DNA of 64,000 bases from UBA2033 sp035345875 (GTDB lineage: Bacteria > Spirochaetota > Leptospiria > Leptospirales > Leptospiraceae). A program made the position numbers and the translations under genes. Positions 61,875 to 64,000 of this stretch are shown here, piece after piece. The stretch lies in NCBI GenBank assembly GCA_035345875.1, contig DAORDH010000028.1:6751-70750 (forward strand), read 5' to 3'. A model generated the notes under the pieces. That model was not told where the DNA came from. It worked only from the letters and a program-made list of their open reading frames with translations, and ran no database searches. Position 1 is the first letter of the stretch. Every line of letters begins with the position of its first letter.

Positions 61875-63950
61875 TTAACCTATTTCTCCTAACCATTTAA
61901 GAAGTATTACTTCAATGATTTCTTTTTTTACTGGTTTTACATAATATTCATTCATACCTTCTGCGAGGCATTTTTCTTTATCTCCCACTTTTGTGCCAGC
62001 GGTTATAGCAATGATAGGGACTTTTGTATCTGGTTCGATTTTTCTAATTTCTTTGGTTGCTTCGTATCCATTCATTTCCGGCATTTGAATGTCCATGAGG
62101 ATTAAATCTGTCTTGTTTGTTTTAAATTTTTCTAACGCATCTATTCCATTTTCAGCTTCTATAATATCAGCTTCTGATAGAATACTTTTTACCAAGGTTT
62201 TTGCAAGAAATCTATTTACAATATCATCATCCACGATTAATATACAGAATTTTTTTTGTGGCATAAATGAATACTTAGGTTTTATCATTTCTTCTTTTTG
62301 TATTGTTTCAATTTGTTTGGACTGTTGTGATTCTATTTTTGCTTTAAGTAGAAAAAAGAAATTACTTCCTTTTCCTAGTTCTGTTTCTAACTCTAACTTT
62401 GATCCCATTAAAGAGAGTAAGCGATTGGAAATGGTTAATCCCAAGCCTGTTCCCCCATACTTACGGCTCGTAGAAGTATCTACTTGCGCAAAGGATTCAA
62501 AAATATAATCTATATGTTCTTTTGATATTCCAATCCCTGTATCACGCACAGAAAAAAGTATTTCTGCTTCTTCTGGTATTTCATTCTCATTAGAATAGAT
62601 TTTTTTGAGCTCAATATTGATTTCAATGATTCCAAGGTCTGTAAATTTTATTGAGTTACTCAAGAGGTTAAGCATGATTTGCCTTAACCGAATCGGATCT
62701 GCCCAAATGATTGGAATATTTTTATCTACATTGATTCGTATCGCAACTCCCTTTTCTTGTGCTTTGTATTTGATTACATCTGCGGATTGCTCTGCTATGG
62801 AAAAAACATTTACCTTATCCATTTTGAGATTTAGTTTTCCAGCTTCTATTTTGGATAAATCTAAAATGTCATTTACAATTGTAAGAAGAAAATTTGCAGA
62901 TTGATACACTGTTTTTAAGTAAAGTTTTTGGTCGGGATCTAATTTAGTTTTTAATAATAAATCAGTAAAACCAATCACACTATTGAGTGGGGTTCTAATT
63001 TCATGACTCATATTTGCAAGGAAGTCCGACTTTGCTTGGTTAGCCGCTTCTGCTAGATTCTTAGCTTGAATGAGTTCTTCTTCAGTTTTCTTTCTCTCAG
63101 TGATGTCTTTTGTGACACCGAATAACATATTTTCCGATTTTTTTTCTAGGGCTACAATGTATACATGTCGGATTTCGCCTGATGGTCGTCTGATTCTAAA
63201 TTCAAAGGGAGAAAATAATTTACCATTTAACAAAGAGGTTATGCCTTGTTCTATTTTAGGTAAATCTTCAGGTAAAACTGTTTTAGCTACATTCGCATTG
63301 GATGGATAAAAATTTTCTTTTGTCACTCCGTAGATGTTATACATTTCCTCCGACCATTCGGCTTCATCTGTTGCCATATTCCATTGCCAACTTCCAACAT
63401 GACTTAATTTCTGAGCTTGATTGAAGGCAGTATTTAATTCTTTGAGTTTTAAGTTTTGAAGATCAAGTTCCTTTTGAATTATATTTCGCTCTGTAACGTC
63501 ATTTACCACAACCATTTTGGCATTTTTCCCTTCGAAGATTACATCACTTCTAATAATTTCAACTTCAATGATCTCTCCATTGCGTTTCTTATGTGTGTAT
63601 ATACCAACATTAACCACACCCTGATCATTTTGTTTGATTGATTCCTTTACTTTTGGAATCTCATCTGTATTCTGAGGACGAATGTCTAAAATTGTCATGT
63701 TTAGAAACTCTTCCTGTGTGTATCCATACTTCTCAGAAAAGGCTTTATTGACGGAGAGAAATTTTAATGTTTCTGATTCAAAAACTGCAATCGGCATTAG
63801 ATTGGATTCATAGAGGAGCTTATATTTATCATCGCTTTGTTTTAATTTTACCTCTTGCGTTTTTGTTTCTGTTATATCCAGAGATATAATCTGAATACCT
63901 GTCACTTTGCCTTCATCTAGAATTGGCTCAAGGCTAGATCGAAACCTGAA
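61875..63950 (-). CDS. PAS hybrid histidine kinase with receiver domain; 5' end frameshifted
   Basis: The open frame begins at 63950; its first usable start is GTG at 63905 (676 residues). It contains two full PAS segments (~25-140 and ~165-270), HisKA with His301 in NMSHEIRTPLNSVIGF, an ATPase with N-box IMLNLLSNSIKFT, SVRDTGIGI and GGTGLGLTI, and a C-terminal receiver (~545-670, LILMDIQMPEMNG, with YYVKPVKK). Codons upstream of 63905 read FRFRSSLEPILDEGK, a PAC-like end. Two TAG codons then interrupt it, and a PAS-like frame continues in another phase toward the window end, so the N-terminus is cut by a frameshift or by the sequence edge. Confidence 0.9.
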   Translation of the reverse strand, partial: FRFRSSLEPILDEGKVTGIQIISLDITETKTQEVKLKQSDDKYKLLYESNLMPIAVFESETLKFLSVNKAFSEKYGYTQEEFLNMTILDIRPQNTDEIPKVKESIKQNDQGVVNVGIYTHKKRNGEIIEVEIIRSDVIFEGKNAKMVVVNDVTERNIIQKELDLQNLKLKELNTAFNQAQKLSHVGSWQWNMATDEAEWSEEMYNIYGVTKENFYPSNANVAKTVLPEDLPKIEQGITSLLNGKLFSPFEFRIRRPSGEIRHVYIVALEKKSENMLFGVTKDITERKKTEEELIQAKNLAEAANQAKSDFLANMSHEIRTPLNSVIGFTDLLLKTKLDPDQKLYLKTVYQSANFLLTIVNDILDLSKIEAGKLNLKMDKVNVFSIAEQSADVIKYKAQEKGVAIRINVDKNIPIIWADPIRLRQIMLNLLSNSIKFTDLGIIEINIELKKIYSNENEIPEEAEILFSVRDTGIGISKEHIDYIFESFAQVDTSTSRKYGGTGLGLTISNRLLSLMGSKLELETELGKGSNFFFLLKAKIESQQSKQIETIQKEEMIKPKYSFMPQKKFCILIVDDDIVNRFLAKTLVKSILSEADIIEAENGIDALEKFKTNKTDLILMDIQMPEMNGYEATKEIRKIEPDTKVPIIAITAGTKVGDKEKCLAEGMNEYYVKPVKKEIIEVILLKWLGEIG

Positions 63951-64000
63951 CTACTACATATTTAGTGGACACGATTTTAGGCAAATTGCTTCTCATATTG

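Overview
The window looks like chromosomal DNA from a spirochaete of the Leptospiraceae or a close relative. The DNA is visibly AT-rich. It carries a FlaA-type flagellar sheath protein gene, which is spirochaete-specific. It also has DUF1554 and DUF1566 surface lipoproteins of the kind typical of Leptospira, many multi-PAS sensor kinases and cyclic-di-GMP synthases, and frequent TTG/GTG starts and ATGA stop/start overlaps. Nothing in the window names the species. These assignments come from reading the protein sequences, with no database search.

Layout. 1-10 kb: a truncated multi-PAS histidine kinase, a CHASE4-like/PAS/RsbW-like ATPase sensor, an NHL beta-propeller lipoprotein and an RND pump without partners. 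9.5-12.2 kb: an outer-membrane barrel, a polysaccharide deacetylase and an M23 peptidase. 12.3-16.5 kb: an operon of a sigma-like factor, an unknown protein, a CHAT caspase-like protease and a YkgJ cysteine-cluster protein. 16.5-24.8 kb: housekeeping and signalling genes on the minus strand (phasin-like protein, ATP-grasp/FMN-dehydrogenase fusion, mnmA, aspartyl protease, GAF-GGDEF, proC, a YggS-type PLP protein), plus one tRNA-Met of initiator type. 25-30 kb: flaA, two TPM-domain proteins and a VWA protein with a DsbD-alpha-like partner. 30-33.5 kb: a DUF1566 lipoprotein, an SDR and a small lipoprotein gene broken by a 5-bp duplication.

33.5-40 kb: a tightly overlapping minus-strand operon of two DUF4178 zinc-ribbon proteins, a 46-aa membrane microprotein, a DUF350 protein, a membrane spermidine-synthase-like enzyme, a flavin amine-oxidase-like enzyme and a polytopic membrane protein. 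It reads as a polyamine or membrane-linked system. 40-46.5 kb: a type III restriction-modification island (mod-rhuM-res). Its mod gene is interrupted at a run of 13 G, so it looks phase-variable and is in the OFF frame here. Three ACTATAC boxes at about helical-turn spacing lie upstream.

47-64 kb: two small proteins, a 1109-aa lipoprotein with nine Calx-beta-like repeats, a DUF2288 protein, a HAMP/SpoIIE phosphatase split by one in-frame TAA, two more lipoproteins sharing an N-terminal module with the one at 30.4 kb, a MASE1-GGDEF cyclase, a 1.5-kb stretch without a convincing gene, a class I fructose-bisphosphate aldolase, and a PAS hybrid histidine kinase with an apparent frameshift near the window edge.

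Several themes recur. There are four reading-frame lesions: a G13 tract, a CAATA duplication, a nonsense TAA and an edge frameshift. There is a small inverted-repeat intergenic element in three copies and a 15-bp intergenic motif in three copies. The strongest candidates for unusual biology are the sigma/CHAT operon, the DUF4178-DUF350-aminopropyltransferase-oxidase operon and the phase-variable mod-rhuM-res island.
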